Shown one piece after another: positions 53,665 to 62,701 of a stretch of DNA of 64,000 nt. Position numbers and translations under genes: made by a program. The stretch lies in assembly GCF_013364355.1 (NCBI RefSeq), contig NZ_CP054931.1, forward strand, positions 3,100,001 through 3,164,000, given 5' to 3'. This DNA is from Stenotrophomonas sp. NA06056 (lineage in GTDB: Bacteria > Pseudomonadota > Gammaproteobacteria > Xanthomonadales > Xanthomonadaceae). The notes under the pieces were generated by a model, which was not told the DNA's origin, did not search any database, and saw nothing but the letters and a program-made list of their open reading frames with translations. Positions within the stretch are counted from its first letter, which is position 1. Each line of letters begins with the position of its first letter.

Positions 53665-54125
53665 GCGTCCAGCTCCCGTACCATCACCAGCACCCGATAG
53701 CCGTGGCTGTCGGCTTCCTGCAGGGGCCTCCAACCCAACCGCGCGTAAAGGCCGCCATCCAAGGCCTCCGTCTGCAGGTACAGATGCGAGACGCCCATGC
53801 GCACCGCCCGCGCTGCGGCCTGTTCGACCAATCCGCTGGCCAGCCCACGGCCACGATGACTGTCCGCCACGAACACGCTTCCCAGCCAGTGCTCGTATTG
53901 AGGGAACGCCTGCATCTCCCGGCGTTTAAGTTGCACCGCCCCGACCACCTGATCACCATCGAATGCGGCGATCAGATGCGGAAAGCCTTCGGCATCCTGC
54001 GGCTGGTTGAGCCGCTGCAGTTCCTGTTCCTGCGACAGGCCGGCATCCCGGCCCCATTGCGCGTTGTACCACTGTGCCAGCTGCCGTCTTTCCGGCGCGT
54101 CAGCCGGTAGCCCCCTGAATTCCAT
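53661..54125 (-). CDS. GNAT acetyltransferase
   Basis: 154 residues. The acetyl-CoA site is SVFVADSHRGRGLASGLVEQAAARA (R-G-R-G-L-A), followed by HLYLQTEALDGGLYARLGWRPL. I use ATG 54125 because GAGG lies eight bases upstream. A longer frame to 54197 has no visible ribosome site. Coupled to a small membrane protein by ATGA overlap. Confidence 0.82.
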   Translation of the reverse strand: MEFRGLPADAPERRQLAQWYNAQWGRDAGLSQEQELQRLNQPQDAEGFPHLIAAFDGDQVVGAVQLKRREMQAFPQYEHWLGSVFVADSHRGRGLASGLVEQAAARAVRMGVSHLYLQTEALDGGLYARLGWRPLQEADSHGYRVLVMVRELDA

Positions 54126-54215
54126 GGCGAAGCCTCGATCCCTTTGTATTGCAAGAGGATCACGTACGGCCGCCAATTGGAAGCGCACGAGCGACAACGT
54201 GACGCCGCGGAACGG

Positions 54216-54602
54216 TCAGCCCTGAGCGAAATCCTTCAGGATCTCGCCGACGCCGCTGGGCGAGATCTCAAAGCCCAGCGTGGTGCCCGGGTTGATCACC
54301 ACGCCGTACCCCCCCGGCACGCGACGCAGCACATCCAGCATCAACCAGCGGATCTGGTGTTCGGCCTGCTGGTTGAAGACACCCACTCGCGCCGGATCGG
54401 TGAACACCGCCACGTGCAGGGTGCCCTGCTTGTCGAACAGCAACGGATCGAAGCCGCTGCCGTCGGGGGTGACGAGGCTGCCGGTCAGCAGCACCACCTC
54501 GGAGGCGACGAAGGCTTCCATGAAGGCGCGGATCGGCACCGTGCCGTCCATCGCGGCCTTGAGCAGGGTTTCGATCGGGGTCTGCGGGGCAAGGTCGGTC
54601 AT
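54216..54602 (-). CDS. SseB N-terminal domain protein
   Basis: 128 residues: ETLLKAAMDGTVPIRAFMEAFVASEVVLL, FDPLLFDKQGTLHVAVFTDPARVG and GYGVVINPGTTLGFEISPSGVGEIL form the SseB N-terminal fold. SseB-domain proteins of this size are cytosolic and poorly characterised. Confidence 0.8.
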   Translation of the reverse strand: MTDLAPQTPIETLLKAAMDGTVPIRAFMEAFVASEVVLLTGSLVTPDGSGFDPLLFDKQGTLHVAVFTDPARVGVFNQQAEHQIRWLMLDVLRRVPGGYGVVINPGTTLGFEISPSGVGEILKDFAQG

Positions 54603-54636
54603 GGCGGCTGTGACAGGGAGGTAGGGGGGGGCCTAT

Positions 54637-54714
54637 TGTAGAGCCGAGCCCACGCTCGGCTGCGCTTCCACGAACTGTGGATGGCGGCAGCCGAGCGCGG
54701 GCTCGGCTCTACAA
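54637..54714. repeat. SMAG-like paired palindromic repeat
   Basis: TTGTAGAGCCGAGCCCACGCTCGG with the inverse CCGAGCGCGGGCTCGGCTCTACAA. It lies between the SseB gene and the amylase gene, after the latter's stop on the minus strand. Confidence 0.75.
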
Positions 54715-54732
54715 GCGCCCGGCCCGGACCTC

Positions 54733-56448
54733 TCAGCGCTTCAACCGCTGGTCGCGCGCCTGTTGATCGCCCATGGCCTTGTCCAGCTCGGCCTGCAGCG
54801 CCGGCTGCTTCACGTCCGCATCCAGTACAAACACCTTCACCCCGTGCGCAGGCACATCCGCCTTCAGCGCCCCCGTCACCTTCACCTGGCCACCATCCAG
54901 CGCGTCGCGCCAGGTCCCCGCCTGCAGGTAGCGGTCCACGTTGAAGGTCTTCGCGGCATCGCCCTTGTTCAACAACACCAGCGCAGTCTGCGCCACGTCG
55001 GCGTGCTGCAATACACGGAAGAACACCGCTTCATTGCCCTGCAGACGCTCGTTCACCTGCAGACCGCGCTGCAGCGCCGGCGTGGCCTCACGCAGCTTGG
55101 CGATGCGCTGCAGCGGCGCGAAGATCGGGCTCTGCGGGGCGGCATCCACGCGCGGCTGGCCGAAGTAGGCGCGGTTGCCGGCGTGTTCCGCACGGCCGCG
55201 CATGAAGCCGGTTTCCGAGCCGTAATAGACCACCGGAATGCCACGCGCGGTGAACAGCCAGTTGTGCGCGTCGATGAAGCCGCTGTCGCTGGCCTGCAGG
55301 CGCGGCATGTCGTGGTTGTCGTAGAAGCTCATCAGCTCGTACGGGTTGGCGTACGGGCCACCGGTCAGGTGCAGCGGCTCGGACAGTGTTTCAAAGCCCT
55401 TGCCGGCAGTGCCGAAGGTCTGCTCCAGCGCGCCGCGCAACGGGAAGTCGAGCACGCTGACATTGGCATTCGCCGGCCAGGTGTGTTCGGCGATGCTGGC
55501 GGCGTTGTAGTCGAACGCTTCGCCGAACATGAACATGCCCGGGTGCTGCGCGCGGATGCGGTTGACGAACTCGTGCCACCACGGATGCGGCAACCAGCCG
55601 ATGGTGTCGATGCGCAGCGCATCCACGCCCTGTGCGGTCCACTGCAGGTAGGCCCCTACCAGGTAGTCCATCACTGCCGGGTTGTCCTGGTTGAAGTCGC
55701 TCAGCTCGGCCAGGTTGCCATCGAAGATCGAGCCGTCCTTGCTGTCGACCGGTCCGATGTTGTTGTAGAAGGCGTGCAGCGGATTGTGCTTCGGGTCCAG
55801 CTTCTGCGGCGGCAGGTTCTGGTGGTCGGCAATCAGCGCGCCGTTCTTGTCGAAGATCTGGCCGAACTGCGGCTGCCGCTTCGGCATGGTCCACGCCGGC
55901 GACCCATGGTTGCCGACGATGTCCAGCACCACCTTCAGGCCGGCGCCATGCAGGCCTTTGGTCAACCCGGAAAAGTCCAGGTCTTTGCTCGGCAGGTGTT
56001 CATCAAGTTTGTAGAAGTTGATGCCCCAGTAGCCGTGGTAGCCGGTCTTGCCACGGTCGGTCAGGGTGCTGGTGCAGCTGATCGGTTTGCTGCCGGTGAA
56101 CGCTTCATCCGGGTTGTCGACGATGGGGGTGATCCATACCGCACCGAAACCGAGGTTGCGGATGTAGTCGGCGTTGTCGAGCACGCCACGGAAATCACCA
56201 CCGAGGTAGCCGATGTTGCCGTCCACCTTGTCCGGGCATGGCACCGGGATATCGAACGTACGGTGCTTGCCGCCCTGGTCGCGATGGTCGTTGGACGGAT
56301 CGCCGTTGACGAAGCGATCGGTGACCACGAAATACACCGCGTCGCTGGCGAACGGCTCGGTGGTGCCAACATAGGCAGGGCGTGGCGCAGCCGCGGCGTG
56401 GCCGGCAAACAGCACCAGGGAAACAGCAACAGACAGGGCACCACGCAT
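54733..56448 (-). CDS. Exported GH13 alpha-amylase-family enzyme
   Basis: 571 residues: signal peptide (1-20, LVLFAGHAAA) and a GH13 barrel. Motifs in order: VWITPIVDN, KVVLDIVGNHGS (region I), GVDALRIDTIGW (nucleophile Asp), MFMFGEAFD (acid Glu) and FYDNHDMPR (transition-state Asp). It should split alpha-1,4-glucans or related sugars in the periplasm. GGAGGTG precedes ATG 56448, which shares a base with the MFS stop (TGATG), so it is the third gene of a coupled operon. Confidence 0.92.
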   Translation of the reverse strand: MRGALSVAVSLVLFAGHAAAAPRPAYVGTTEPFASDAVYFVVTDRFVNGDPSNDHRDQGGKHRTFDIPVPCPDKVDGNIGYLGGDFRGVLDNADYIRNLGFGAVWITPIVDNPDEAFTGSKPISCTSTLTDRGKTGYHGYWGINFYKLDEHLPSKDLDFSGLTKGLHGAGLKVVLDIVGNHGSPAWTMPKRQPQFGQIFDKNGALIADHQNLPPQKLDPKHNPLHAFYNNIGPVDSKDGSIFDGNLAELSDFNQDNPAVMDYLVGAYLQWTAQGVDALRIDTIGWLPHPWWHEFVNRIRAQHPGMFMFGEAFDYNAASIAEHTWPANANVSVLDFPLRGALEQTFGTAGKGFETLSEPLHLTGGPYANPYELMSFYDNHDMPRLQASDSGFIDAHNWLFTARGIPVVYYGSETGFMRGRAEHAGNRAYFGQPRVDAAPQSPIFAPLQRIAKLREATPALQRGLQVNERLQGNEAVFFRVLQHADVAQTALVLLNKGDAAKTFNVDRYLQAGTWRDALDGGQVKVTGALKADVPAHGVKVFVLDADVKQPALQAELDKAMGDQQARDQRLKR

Positions 56449-57935
56449 CACACCACCTCCGGACGGGACGGAACCCGCAACACGCACAGACCCGCAATCA
56501 ACAGACTGCAGCCACCCAGCACCAGCACATGCATCGGCTGGCCACCCAGCCACGCGCGCAGAGCAAAACCGAGCGCGCTGGCCGCGACCAGCTGCGGGAT
56601 CACGATGAAGAAATTGAAGATGCCCATGTACACGCCCATCTTCGCCGCCGGCACGCTGTCCGACAGCAGCGCATAGGGCAGCGACAGGATCGAGGCCCAG
56701 GCAAAACCCACACCGACCATCGACAGCAGCAGCCACTGCGGATCGTCGATGAACATCATCGAGATCAGCCCTGCCCCGCCCAGCCACAGGTTGACCAGGT
56801 GGCTCCAGCGCAGGCCGATCGCCCGCACCATCGGCGGGATCAGCAGCGCGGCCAGTGCGGCGAAGCCGTTGTAGGCACCGAACAGCACACCCACCCAGTT
56901 GGCGCCTTCGTTGTAGGCCGCCGATTCGACGTCGGTGGAACCGAAGTGCATGCCCGCAACCGCGCGCGTGGTGAAGATCCACATCGCGAACAGTGCGAAC
57001 CACGAGAAGAACTGCACCCAGGCCAGCCGGCGCATGGTGATCGGCATCGCGCGAAGGTCACCGACGATGGCGGCCAGCATGTGCGTGCCCGGCAGTAGCC
57101 GCGCCGCCGCCAGCAGTGCGCCGTAGCCCGCGCACAGGCCGGCCAGCACGTACAGCATCCTGTCGCCCTGGCGCCACGCGATCAGCGCCGCCAGCAGCAT
57201 GCCCACACCCAGCCACAGCCCCACCTGCGACCACGGCGCCGGGCCGTTCACTGCGGCAGCGGCGTGGTGCGCCGGCGGTTCGGCGTCATCGAAGCCAGCC
57301 AGCTCAGTGGGCGAATACTCACGCGTGCTGACCACGGTCCAGGTGATCGCGGCCAGCAGCACCACCGCGCCGAAGTAGAACGCATAACGCACGGTATCGG
57401 GCACCTCCCCCGCCGCTGCTGTGTTGGCCACGCCGAAGTGAGCCAGGATGAACGGCAGGAAGCTGGCCACGATCGCGCCGACGCCGATGAAGAAGCTCTG
57501 CATCGCATAGCCGGTCGGACGCTGCCGCGGTGCCAGCTGGTCGCCCACGAAGGCACGGAACGGCTCCATCGACACGTTGATCGAGGCGTCCAGCACCCAC
57601 AACGTGCCGGCCGCGATCCACAGCGTCGGTGAGTTCGGCATCACCAGCAGGGCCAGCGTGGTCAGCACCGCGCCGATCATGAAGAACGGGCGGCGCCGTC
57701 CCCAGCGCGTCCAGGTGCGGTCGGACAGGTAGCCGATCACCGGCTGCACCAGCAGGCCGGTCAGCGGTGCGGCGATCCACAGCCCCGGCACCGCCTCCAT
57801 GTCCGCACCCAGCGTTTCGAAGATGCGGCTGGCGTTGGCGTTCTGCAGGGCAAAGCCGAACTGGATGCCAAGGAAGCCGAAGCACATGTTCCAGATCTGC
57901 CAGAACGACAATTGCGGCTTCGCAGGACGACTCAT
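56448..57935 (-). CDS. MFS transporter for maltose/maltodextrin (SLC45/MalT-like)
   Basis: 495-residue 12-helix permease. N-terminal FWQIWNMCFGFLGIQFGFALQNANASRIFETLGA and YLSDRTWTRWGRRRPFFMIG match the SLC45/MalT (MFS) family of alpha-glucoside importers. It is coupled at both ends by ATGA/TGATG overlaps to the glycosidase and amylase genes. Probably imports maltose or short maltodextrins into the cytosol. Confidence 0.88.
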   Translation of the reverse strand: MSRPAKPQLSFWQIWNMCFGFLGIQFGFALQNANASRIFETLGADMEAVPGLWIAAPLTGLLVQPVIGYLSDRTWTRWGRRRPFFMIGAVLTTLALLVMPNSPTLWIAAGTLWVLDASINVSMEPFRAFVGDQLAPRQRPTGYAMQSFFIGVGAIVASFLPFILAHFGVANTAAAGEVPDTVRYAFYFGAVVLLAAITWTVVSTREYSPTELAGFDDAEPPAHHAAAAVNGPAPWSQVGLWLGVGMLLAALIAWRQGDRMLYVLAGLCAGYGALLAAARLLPGTHMLAAIVGDLRAMPITMRRLAWVQFFSWFALFAMWIFTTRAVAGMHFGSTDVESAAYNEGANWVGVLFGAYNGFAALAALLIPPMVRAIGLRWSHLVNLWLGGAGLISMMFIDDPQWLLLSMVGVGFAWASILSLPYALLSDSVPAAKMGVYMGIFNFFIVIPQLVAASALGFALRAWLGGQPMHVLVLGGCSLLIAGLCVLRVPSRPEVV

Positions 57936-60124
57936 CGTGCGTCCTCTGCTGCCGCCACCGGCGCGACCTTCAACGCCTGCACCTGGGCCTGATTGAGCAC
58001 ACCGTCGCGCCCGCCCTTGCCGCCGGTGTAGTGCGCGAAGTGCTGCAGCGCGCTCATGTTGAAGCCCTCTTCCAGGGTGACCGTGCAGCGGCCCCTGGGT
58101 ACCGCGAAGGTTGCGGCGGTCGAGTCCTGCGCTGCCACGCTGTGCGGCAGCGCCACCGTGTGCCGCTGCGGCGCCTGGCCCTTGCACTGTACGGCCAGCT
58201 GTTTCACCGCCGCAGTCACACCGGTGTTGATCGGGCCGTTCGGGTTGCTGTACTGCAGGCGCAGGCGCACGTGGCCCGCCTTGGCGGCGTTGAACTGCCA
58301 CTGCCGGCTGCCCCGCAGCACCTGCTGCGGGCCAAGGCAGACCATCGGGCTGTGCAGTGACTCCAGTACACCTTCGCGACGGGTCAGGCTCAGGCAGTGC
58401 TGCAGGCCATCATCGCCGATGCGCACCTGACCCTTGCTGGCCGTGGCCGCAACACCGTCCTGCCACAGCACCTGTCCGGCGGCGACCGCGACGGTCCAGC
58501 CCTTGCCAGTGCGCTTTGCCTGCGGCGCCAGCGGCGTGGCCGGTGCACGTGCATTGGCATCGGCGCGCGGCACATCACGGCTCGCCGCTACGGGCGCGGC
58601 GACCAACTGCACGGTCGTCGTGGCACCGCGCGTGCGCGTCTTGCCCGCGACCAGCAAGCCAGCGCCCACCTGCTTCGGGCGCTCCAGCACATAGCGCTTG
58701 CCGCCCGACTCCAGACTGATCCGCTTCTGCTTTCCGAACAGTTCCGGCACCAGCTCGGCCGGCAGCTTGGGCTGCACGCGACCGTCGTCCTGCACGCCGA
58801 ACACACCCTCGGTCACCATCGACAGATAGCCGGCCACCGACCACAACTGGCGCTCGGAATTGACCACCGGGCCGCTCAAGGCGCCTTCGTCCACGTGCAC
58901 GGCCTGGGTGATCAGCTCGTAGTTCTCCATGTTGGAGCCGGCCAACGCCGCCCCCTGCATCAGCGAGCGGATTTCGGCGGCGATGCGCGGGGCGTCGTCC
59001 ACCTTGCGCGCCGCGCGCAGCGAGTACGCGCTGACGAACGGCCAGATCGCGCGGTTGTGGTAGATCGGCTGCTGCGCCTCCTGCGGCCATACCACCGGGC
59101 TGCCAGCGGCGCCCATCGGATAGGCCGCCAGCGCCCGGCGCGCACGCTCAGCAGGCAGCACGTCGGCGAGAATGCCCAGTGACAGGCCGAGCAGATCGAT
59201 CTTGGCGTACGGCACCGGGTGCGCCGCTTCGCCGATGTAACTCATGTACTGGCCCATGTCTTCGCGCCAGAACCGTGCGTCGATCTGCACCGCTAGTGCG
59301 TCGGCCCAGGCCTTGTACTGCTCGCTACGTTCGTCGCCCAGCTGCGCGGCCATCTGCTGCGCCAGGCGCAGGGCCCGGTAGTGCAGCACGTTGGTGGACA
59401 GTGCATAGGAGTCACCGATGAAGCGCACGTCCTCGCGCGTCCAGTCCGGATAGGTCTGCTCGCGCCAGTCGAGGAACGAGGTCTCGCCGCGATACAGGCC
59501 CATCTGCGCGTCGAATACCATCGCCCGGTCCTGCGCCAGGGTGCCCTGCAGCGCCTGCCAGACCTGCTCGGCAAACACAGGGTCATCCAGCAGGTGGCGA
59601 GCGGCGAGGAACCACACCACGCGGTCACTGCTGATCGGCCAGCTGCCGCCGGAGCCGGTGTCCTGGGCCACGAACAGGCCGGGCGTATGCCCGTCGCGCG
59701 CCGCCGACAACTTGAACTGCAGTGACTGCCGGGTGCGCTTCGGGTCCAGCTTCGCCAGCGCCAGGTCGGCAGCGAAGCTTACGTCGCGCGTCCACACATA
59801 CGGCCAGCGCGCGCCGGTCTGGAAGCACTCACACGGTACTGGGCGGCCTTCGTCGAAGGCCGGATCGCGGATGGCATCCACGCGATCCTGGTCCATTTCC
59901 TGCTGGGCAAGTGCGAACAGCGCGTCGAACATCACGCTGCCGGTCTGGCTACGCATGGGCGCGGCGGCGATGCGCACCTCGCCCTTGGGCGCATGCAGGA
60001 CGAAGCTGCCCTTGGCAGCGGATTCGGCGCGCGCCTGGCGGCCGTCGAATGTCAGGTCGGCCGCGTGCGCGGTCGTCCCCAGCGCTGCCCCCAGGGCAGC
60101 GGTCAGGCAAATGATCTTCAGCAT
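57932..60124 (-). CDS. Exported six-hairpin glycosidase-like (debranching-type) enzyme
   Basis: 730 residues with a signal peptide (1-21). The alpha/alpha-barrel core shows CFQTGARWPYVWTRDVSFAADLAL, TPGLFVAQDTGSGGSWPISSDRVVWFLAARHLL, TSFLDWREQTYPDWT and YHNRAIWPFVSAYSLRAAR, of the kind seen in glucoamylase/trehalase-like and glycogen-debranching enzymes. The last third is a beta-rich, Cys-containing domain (CLSLTRREGVLESLHSPMVCLG). It starts at ATG 60124, first in the minus-strand operon. The exact bond split is uncertain. Confidence 0.83.
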   Translation of the reverse strand: MLKIICLTAALGAALGTTAHAADLTFDGRQARAESAAKGSFVLHAPKGEVRIAAAPMRSQTGSVMFDALFALAQQEMDQDRVDAIRDPAFDEGRPVPCECFQTGARWPYVWTRDVSFAADLALAKLDPKRTRQSLQFKLSAARDGHTPGLFVAQDTGSGGSWPISSDRVVWFLAARHLLDDPVFAEQVWQALQGTLAQDRAMVFDAQMGLYRGETSFLDWREQTYPDWTREDVRFIGDSYALSTNVLHYRALRLAQQMAAQLGDERSEQYKAWADALAVQIDARFWREDMGQYMSYIGEAAHPVPYAKIDLLGLSLGILADVLPAERARRALAAYPMGAAGSPVVWPQEAQQPIYHNRAIWPFVSAYSLRAARKVDDAPRIAAEIRSLMQGAALAGSNMENYELITQAVHVDEGALSGPVVNSERQLWSVAGYLSMVTEGVFGVQDDGRVQPKLPAELVPELFGKQKRISLESGGKRYVLERPKQVGAGLLVAGKTRTRGATTTVQLVAAPVAASRDVPRADANARAPATPLAPQAKRTGKGWTVAVAAGQVLWQDGVAATASKGQVRIGDDGLQHCLSLTRREGVLESLHSPMVCLGPQQVLRGSRQWQFNAAKAGHVRLRLQYSNPNGPINTGVTAAVKQLAVQCKGQAPQRHTVALPHSVAAQDSTAATFAVPRGRCTVTLEEGFNMSALQHFAHYTGGKGGRDGVLNQAQVQALKVAPVAAAEDAR

Positions 60125-60273
60125 CGAAGCGGCAGACCGGCTTGCGCCTGTCGACCTCCCTCCCTCTCTGCACCGTTGTGGGTCCGCACTGCCGTTGCCG
60201 GCGTGCGGGCGCGGCACCTCCCTCAAGGTGCCCTGGCCCCATGGTAGACGCGGGGCTGTCTGCTGCGTCCAGC

Positions 60274-60287
60274 TGCATACGTATTCA
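60274..60287. promoter_or_regulatory. Shared operator candidate TGCATACGTATTCA (copy 1)
   Basis: Located in the 236-bp divergent region between the glycosidase operon and the GH97 gene. It is the exact reverse complement of the element at 62564-62577, with a palindromic TACGTA centre as in LacI-family sites. It should serve both divergent units. Confidence 0.65.
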
Positions 60288-60360
60288 TGGCGTGCGGCAC
60301 CGGCGCACCTGCCGCGCTGGCTTATGGTCCGGGTCTGTCAACGGCGCCTTGGGAGGGGTA

Positions 60361-62418
60361 ATGCCGACGTCACCCACAACGGTACGCGCAGTGTTCGCGC
60401 ATGCCTTCGGCCTGGCCCTGCTGGGGCTGACCGCACTGGCGCACGCCGCCGCACCGCAGATCGCCAGCGTCGAATCACCGGGCAAGGTACTGAAGGTCAG
60501 CCTGGTGCTGGACGGCGGTACCGCCCGCTACCGCGTCGAACGCCTCGGCCAGACCGTGGTGGCCGATTCAAAGCTGGGTTTTGAACTGCGTGATGGTCGC
60601 CTCGACCGCGACTTCAGCCTGCTCGCGCAGGAACGCCGCAGTGTCGACGACCGCTGGGAACAGCCGTGGGGCGAACGTCGCCTCACCCGCAACCACTTCA
60701 ACGAACTGACCGTGCACCTGGCCGAAACCACCGGCAGCAAGCGCCGGCTGGACCTGGTGTTCCGCGTGTACGACGACGGCCTCGGCTTCCGCTACGTGTT
60801 TCCCGAGCAGCCAAACCTGCGCGAGGCGCTCATCGATGACGAACTGACCGAGTTCGCCATCGCGCCGGAGTCCACCGCCTGGTGGATACCCGCTGGCGAG
60901 CCGATCCACTACGAATACCTGTACCAGCGCACGCCGCTGCGCGAAGTGCCGCTGGTACACACACCGATGACCCTGCGCAGCCACGATGGCCTGCACGTGG
61001 CCATCCATGAAGCGGCGCTGGTCGACTACGCGGGCATGTGGCTGCGACGTATCGAGGGTCAGCGCCTGCGCGCGCAGCTTTCGCCTTCGGCCGAAGGCTG
61101 GAAGGTACGCCGCGCCCTGCCCTTCGCCACGCCATGGCGCACCCTGCAGATTGCCGACCGCGCTGGCGGGCTGGTCGAGTCCGACCTGATCCTCAACCTC
61201 AACGAGCCCAATGCGCTGGGCGATGTGAGCTGGGTGAAACCGGCCAAGTACCTGGGTGTGTGGTGGTCAATGCACCTGGATGAGGAAAGCTGGGCGACCG
61301 GACCGAAGCATGCCGCGACCACAGCGAAGACGCGGAAGGTCATCGACTTCGCCGCCGCGCACGGCTTCCGTGGCGTGCTGGTGGAAGGCTGGAATCCGGG
61401 CTGGGATGGCAACTGGGTCGGCAACGGCTACGACTTCGATTTCACCCGCGCCACGCCGGATTTCGACATCGAAGCCCTTTCGGCGTACGGGTTGAAGAAG
61501 GGCGTGCACCTGATCGGCCACCATGAAACCGGCTGCGCGATCGAGCACTACGAAGATCAGCTGGGGGCCGCGCTGGACCTGTATGCGCGGCTGGGCGTGG
61601 ACCAGTTCAAGACCGGCTACGTCTGCGACGACGGCCAGGTTGATCGCCGCAATCCGACCGGTGGCCCGCTGTGGCGCGAGTGGCACGACGGGCAGTTCAT
61701 GGCTCGCCATCACCTGAAGGTGGTGCAGGAAGCCGCGCGCCGGCACCTGTCGGTGAACCCGCACGAACCGATCAAGGACACCGGCCTGCGCCGCACCTAT
61801 CCGAACTGGATCTCGCGCGAAGGCGCACGTGGCATGGAGTACAACGCCTGGGGCCAGCCACCGAACCCACCCGAGCATGAGGTCAACCTGGTGTTCACCC
61901 GCATGCTGGCCGGGCCGATGGATTACACCCCCGGCATCCTCAGCCTGAAGGGCCGCCACGGCCAGGCCATTCCCAGCACGCTGGCCCGCCAATTGGCCCT
62001 GTACGTGGTGCTGTACAGCCCGATCCAGATGGCCGCCGACCTGCCCGAGCACTACCTGCAGCACCGCGAGGCGTTCCGCTTCATCGAGGACGTCGCGGTG
62101 GACTGGGAACAGAGCCGCGTGCTCGATGGCGAGGTCGGCGACTACGTGACGATCGTGCGCCGCGACCGCAACAGCCGCGACTGGTTCCTCGGCAGCATCA
62201 CCGATGAGAATGGCCGCGTGCTGCCGGTGTCGCTGGGCTTCCTGGAACCGGGCGTGCGCTACCGCGCCGAGATCTACCGCGATGGCGATGGAGCGGATTT
62301 CCGCAGTGATCCGTTCGCCTTCAAGCGCGAGACCCACGAGGTCAGCAGCACCGATTCACTCACCCTGATGCTGGCCCCGGGCGGTGGGCAAGCGATCCGT
62401 TTCACACCGATCCGCTGA
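60361..62418 (+). CDS. Exported GH97 alpha-glucosidase (SusB-like)
   Basis: 685 residues: signal peptide (about 1-32), N-terminal beta-sandwich (VESPGKVLKVSLVLDGGTARYRVERLG, LDLVFRVYDDGLGFRYVFPEQ), catalytic barrel (YLGVWWSMHLDEESW, FRGVLVEGWNPGWDGNW, HLIGHHETGCAIEHYEDQ, VNPHEPIKDTGLRRTYPNWISREGARGMEYNAW) and C-terminal domain. The retained Glu residues, EGW and REGARGMEYN, fit the inverting SusB-type site. It releases glucose from alpha-glucans. TGGGAGGGG precedes the ATG. Confidence 0.93.
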   Translation: MPTSPTTVRAVFAHAFGLALLGLTALAHAAAPQIASVESPGKVLKVSLVLDGGTARYRVERLGQTVVADSKLGFELRDGRLDRDFSLLAQERRSVDDRWEQPWGERRLTRNHFNELTVHLAETTGSKRRLDLVFRVYDDGLGFRYVFPEQPNLREALIDDELTEFAIAPESTAWWIPAGEPIHYEYLYQRTPLREVPLVHTPMTLRSHDGLHVAIHEAALVDYAGMWLRRIEGQRLRAQLSPSAEGWKVRRALPFATPWRTLQIADRAGGLVESDLILNLNEPNALGDVSWVKPAKYLGVWWSMHLDEESWATGPKHAATTAKTRKVIDFAAAHGFRGVLVEGWNPGWDGNWVGNGYDFDFTRATPDFDIEALSAYGLKKGVHLIGHHETGCAIEHYEDQLGAALDLYARLGVDQFKTGYVCDDGQVDRRNPTGGPLWREWHDGQFMARHHLKVVQEAARRHLSVNPHEPIKDTGLRRTYPNWISREGARGMEYNAWGQPPNPPEHEVNLVFTRMLAGPMDYTPGILSLKGRHGQAIPSTLARQLALYVVLYSPIQMAADLPEHYLQHREAFRFIEDVAVDWEQSRVLDGEVGDYVTIVRRDRNSRDWFLGSITDENGRVLPVSLGFLEPGVRYRAEIYRDGDGADFRSDPFAFKRETHEVSSTDSLTLMLAPGGGQAIRFTPIR

Positions 62419-62447
62419 ACTGAACGGTCTTCCGGCCTGCGCGCCGC

Positions 62448-62521
62448 TGTAGCGCCCGAGCCCACGCTCGGGCCGCGGTGCGCAGCACCGGAACGCAACC
62501 GAGCATGGGCTCGGCGCTACG
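62448..62521. repeat. SMAG-like paired palindromic repeat
   Basis: CTGTAGCGCCCGAGCCCACGCTCGGG and CCGAGCATGGGCTCGGCGCTACGG in inverted arrangement, 30 bp after the GH97 stop. Confidence 0.7.
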
Positions 62522-62563
62522 GAACGATGCACCTGAAAGCGATTACAACCCTGCGAACGCCAT

Positions 62564-62577
62564 TGAATACGTATGCA
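62564..62577. promoter_or_regulatory. Shared operator candidate TGAATACGTATGCA (copy 2)
   Basis: Lies 125 bp upstream of the TonB-receptor ATG at 62702. Matches the site at 60274-60287 in inverse orientation. Confidence 0.65.
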
Positions 62578-62701
62578 GGGTGATTCCCACGAAGAACGCG
62601 CTGCCTACCATAGCGGCGACGACAGCGGCCACCGCGTCGCACGTCCTCGACAACATCGGGACGACCACGAATCGCACTACAACATTGCCTGGGAGGGGAA
62701 A

